Translations under genes and position numbers: made by a program
Shown here: positions 13,979 through 16,029 of the stretch, in pieces
Layout: each line of letters starts with the position of its first letter
How positions within the stretch are numbered: position 1 is the stretch's first letter
Assembly (NCBI GenBank): GCA_902796565.1
Contig: CADBPP010000045.1
Span: 1-16,029 of the forward strand
DNA length: 16,029 nucleotides
Source of the DNA: an uncultured Eubacteriales bacterium
Lineage (GTDB): Bacteria; Bacillota; Clostridia; Eubacteriales; Anaerofustaceae
Direction: 5' to 3'
Notes under the pieces: generated by a model
Databases searched by the model: none
Told to the model about the DNA's origin: nothing
What the model saw: the letters and a program-made list of their open reading frames with translations, nothing else

Positions 13979-15700
13979 ATGTTAGACGAAAAGTCCATCC
14001 TTTCCATGACCGTGCCCGAACTGAGGGAACTGGCCCGCTCAAGGGGCATTGAAAAGACTGCGAGGCTCACGAAGGCCGCGCTGCTCGAACTTCTCGGCGC
14101 CGCAGACGCGCCCGGGGAGGGATCCGGAAAAGAACAGCCCGGAGAAAAGCAGGCCGAAGATAACACGGCCGAAGAAAAGCAGGAGAGCCCGGAGAAGGAC
14201 CGCTCCGGGGAGAAGAAACCGAAGAACAGGTCCCCGAAGGACAATTCCGGCAGGTACGCCAGGCTCAAGGATTCCATAGACGATTCCTATGAGCTTTCCG
14301 GCCCCGTGACGGTGATGCCGGAGGGCTACGGGCTTCTGAAGACCCCCGAGATGACCTCAAAGGAGGAGTACGTATACGTCTCCGCCTCCCAGGTACAGAA
14401 GTTCAGGCTCCTTTCCGGCTATGAGATCAGCGGGAAGGTACGCCCGCCGAAGCCCGGCGAGACCTACAGCGCCATGCTCTTCCTGGAGAGCGTCAACGGA
14501 GTGCCCACCCAGCAGATCCTCGAGGAGGAGAAGAAGAAGATGGGCCAGGACAATTCCAGGGACATGAGCGTGTATGAGAAGTCCCATTCCGGCATACTGG
14601 AGCTGAGCAGCGACGGATTCGGCTTTCTCAGGAAGAACAACTACCTCTCCGGGGACGATGACATCTATGTCGCTCCGACGATCATAAGGAAGTACCGCCT
14701 CAAAAGCGGAGACTGGGTCACCGGAAGGATCCGCACCGGGGGCGAGAACGAACGCTACGACGCCCTGCTGTACGTGGAGAAGGTCAACGGCCTGGATCCC
14801 GAGACCATCGTGGGCAGGAGCGATTTCGAAAAACTGCTGCCGGTGTTCCCGGACGAGCAGATAGTGCTCTCCTCCGGGCCCCGTCCCGTGTCCGTGAGGC
14901 TGCTGGACATGTTCGTGCCCATCGGCAAGGGCCAGAGGGGGCTCATAGTGTCCCCGCCGAAGGCAGGAAAAACGGTCCTTTTAAAGGAGATCGCCCGTTC
15001 CATAAGGGCCAATTACCCTGACATAACCCTGATAATCCTCCTGGTGGACGAACGTCCCGAGGAGGTCACGGACATGCAGCGCAGCGTGGACTGCGACGTC
15101 ATATATTCCACCTTCGACCAGAAGCCCGCCAACCACGTCAAGGCCGCGGAGATGGTCCTCGACCGGGCCAAGCGCTTGGTGGAATCCGGCATGGACGTGG
15201 CGGTGCTGGTGGACTCCATCACCCGCCTGGCCAGGGCCAACAACATGGTGGTGGCCTCCTCCGGCAGGACCCTTTCCGGAGGTCTGGATCCCGAGAGCCT
15301 CTACTTCCCGAAGAAGTTCTTCGGGGCCGCCCGCAACATCGAGGGCGGGGGGAGCCTGACGATCCTTGCCACGGCCCTCATCGACACCGGCAGCAGGATG
15401 GACGACGTCATCTATGAGGAGTTCAAGGGCACCGGAAACATGGAGGTGCATCTTTCCAGGGATCTGTCAGAAGCCAGGATCTTCCCGGCCATAGACATCC
15501 AGCGCTCCGGCACCAGGAGGGAGGACCTTCTGCTCTCCCCGGATGTGCTGGACGTGCAGTACGCCATCAGACGCTCCTTCGCGGGAGTGGGGGTCACTCA
15601 GTTCGCGGAGAAGGTCATTGCCCAGATGAGCAGGACGGAATCCAACGACGAGCTGGTGGAAAAGGTCAGAAAGACCATGGACCGCAAAAAGTCGGAGTGA
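13979..15700 (+). CDS. rho: Transcription termination factor Rho with two tandem RNA-binding (cold-shock-type) domains
   Basis: A 573-residue hexameric RNA-dependent ATPase that ends transcription. The order is: Rho_N helical domain (6-41, LSMTVPELRELARSRGI); a charged low-complexity linker rich in E, K, P and S (43-98); a first cold-shock-like domain (104-174, GYGLLK, YVYV, SGKVRPPKPGE); a linker (175-201); a second such domain (202-271, GFGFLR, DIYV, TGRIR); then the RecA-type motor (about 275-573) with Walker A SPPKAGKT (325-332), Walker B VAVLVDS (407-413) followed by ITRLARA, and the R-loop region near RMDD (473-476). The Escherichia coli protein is about 150 residues shorter, with a single RNA-binding domain. 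The start is ATG 13979, with AAGGAG nine bases upstream; an earlier in-frame ATG (13877) lacks a site. The motor looks fully functional. Confidence 0.96.
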   Translation: MLDEKSILSMTVPELRELARSRGIEKTARLTKAALLELLGAADAPGEGSGKEQPGEKQAEDNTAEEKQESPEKDRSGEKKPKNRSPKDNSGRYARLKDSIDDSYELSGPVTVMPEGYGLLKTPEMTSKEEYVYVSASQVQKFRLLSGYEISGKVRPPKPGETYSAMLFLESVNGVPTQQILEEEKKKMGQDNSRDMSVYEKSHSGILELSSDGFGFLRKNNYLSGDDDIYVAPTIIRKYRLKSGDWVTGRIRTGGENERYDALLYVEKVNGLDPETIVGRSDFEKLLPVFPDEQIVLSSGPRPVSVRLLDMFVPIGKGQRGLIVSPPKAGKTVLLKEIARSIRANYPDITLIILLVDERPEEVTDMQRSVDCDVIYSTFDQKPANHVKAAEMVLDRAKRLVESGMDVAVLVDSITRLARANNMVVASSGRTLSGGLDPESLYFPKKFFGAARNIEGGGSLTILATALIDTGSRMDDVIYEEFKGTGNMEVHLSRDLSEARIFPAIDIQRSGTRREDLLLSPDVLDVQYAIRRSFAGVGVTQFAEKVIAQMSRTESNDELVEKVRKTMDRKKSE

Positions 15701-15719
15701 GCCCGGGCATGCTGGCGGA

Positions 15720-15740
15720 CCGTCCGGAGTTGACGGACGG
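15720..15740. repeat. Perfect dyad overlapping the -35 box downstream of rho
   Basis: CCGTCCG (15720-15726) and CGGACGG (15734-15740) are exact complements around a seven-base loop. The loop and right arm contain the TTGACG -35 box of the next promoter. It lies 20 bases after the rho stop and has no T-tract, so it fits an operator better than an intrinsic terminator; this is inference. Confidence 0.5.
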
Positions 15741-15759
15741 GACGCCGGCGCGGTATAAT
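15730..15759 (+). promoter_or_regulatory. Promoter of the exported-protein gene after rho
   Basis: TTGACG (15730-15735), 18 bases, and a perfect TATAAT (15754-15759). The transcript should begin near 15766, with a leader of about 45 nt to the proposed start at 15811. Confidence 0.75.
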
Positions 15760-15810
15760 GCATTAAAGCTGCGCCCGTGGCGCCGCATTACCTAAAGGAA
15801 AGGTTCGATA

Positions 15811-16029
15811 ATTAAGAAAAAAAGATATATCAGCGGGGCGGCTGTGCTGCTGGCCCTGATCCTGACGCTGGCGCTGCTGCCCGCCGCAGTCTTTGCCGAT
15901 GACGGCGACGAGGGGGAGGACGCGGCCCATACCTTTACGGTGTGCTACCTCTATTCGGAGGGCGGCACCGCCCTGCCTGAAACCGTCGAAAGGGAAAAAC
16001 CCGTCGTGCCGCAGCATAACCCCTCCACG
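15811..16029 (+). CDS. Exported protein with signal peptide, partial, probable ATT start
   Basis: An open frame of 73 codons runs to the window edge. Its N-terminus is a textbook signal peptide: KKKRY, then a hydrophobic core SGAAVLLALILTLALLPAAV, then a cleavage site VFA before DDGDEGED. The mature part begins very acidic and continues AHTFTVCYLYSEGGTALPET, which loosely recalls the strand-rich repeats of Gram-positive surface proteins; family unknown. No ATG, GTG or TTG precedes the hydrophobic core in this frame. AAAGGAAAGG (15794-15803) sits seven bases before ATT 15811, so ATT (or ATA 15808) is the likely start codon. A sequencing error in the start region is the alternative. It has its own promoter and a dyad at the -35. 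Confidence 0.7.
   Translation, partial: MKKKRYISGAAVLLALILTLALLPAAVFADDGDEGEDAAHTFTVCYLYSEGGTALPETVEREKPVVPQHNPST

Overview
This 16-kb window looks like chromosomal DNA of a low-complexity-genome, GC-rich, anaerobic Gram-positive bacterium, most likely a member of the Clostridia. The reasons are strong GGAGG-type ribosome binding sites, sigma-A-like promoters (several with a TGn extended -10), a clostridial-type 2[4Fe-4S] ferredoxin, a SpoVB/YtgP-type MATE flippase, and a sua5, upp, dCMP deaminase block next to rho, an arrangement familiar in Firmicutes. Arginine is mostly AGG/CGC and ATA is common for isoleucine, except in the transporter gene at the left end. Genus cannot be resolved from the sequence alone. 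I see no phage, insertion sequence, CRISPR array, tRNA or rRNA.

Layout. Left end (1-2180, minus strand): two tandem paralogous GPH/MFS-type transporter genes. One is complete, and the other runs off the window after 28 codons. Each has its own near-identical promoter and leader, and a terminator plus about 360 bp of non-coding DNA separates them. 2181-2627 is non-coding, with inverted repeats and a promoter. 2628-5996 holds a two-helix membrane protein of unknown function (+), a small ferredoxin (-), and a MATE-family flippase followed by ksgA (+). 5993-7675 (-) holds prmA and a PspC-domain membrane protein. 7805-9626 (+) is a translationally coupled psuK-psuG pair for pseudouridine catabolism, closed by a strong terminator. 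9696-13738 (-) holds sua5, upp, dCMP deaminase, an M24 peptidase and a nitroreductase, mostly tightly spaced. 13979-15700 (+) is rho, and 15811 onward is the start of an exported protein.

The genes are mostly housekeeping: rRNA and ribosomal protein methylation (ksgA, prmA), tRNA t6A synthesis (sua5), transcription termination (rho), and nucleobase salvage. PsuG releases uracil and Upp re-phosphorylates it, so psuKG, upp and dCMP deaminase form a plausible pyrimidine-salvage set.

The most interesting observation is that the Rho protein appears to carry two tandem cold-shock-type RNA-binding domains instead of one, with the canonical signature residues split between the two copies. Other points of interest are a 28-residue transporter N-terminus identical between paralogs despite synonymous divergence, an exported protein that seems to start at ATT, a ferredoxin terminator embedded in the convergent gene's coding sequence, and a possibly leaderless PspC gene. 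I found no clearly new multi-gene system.
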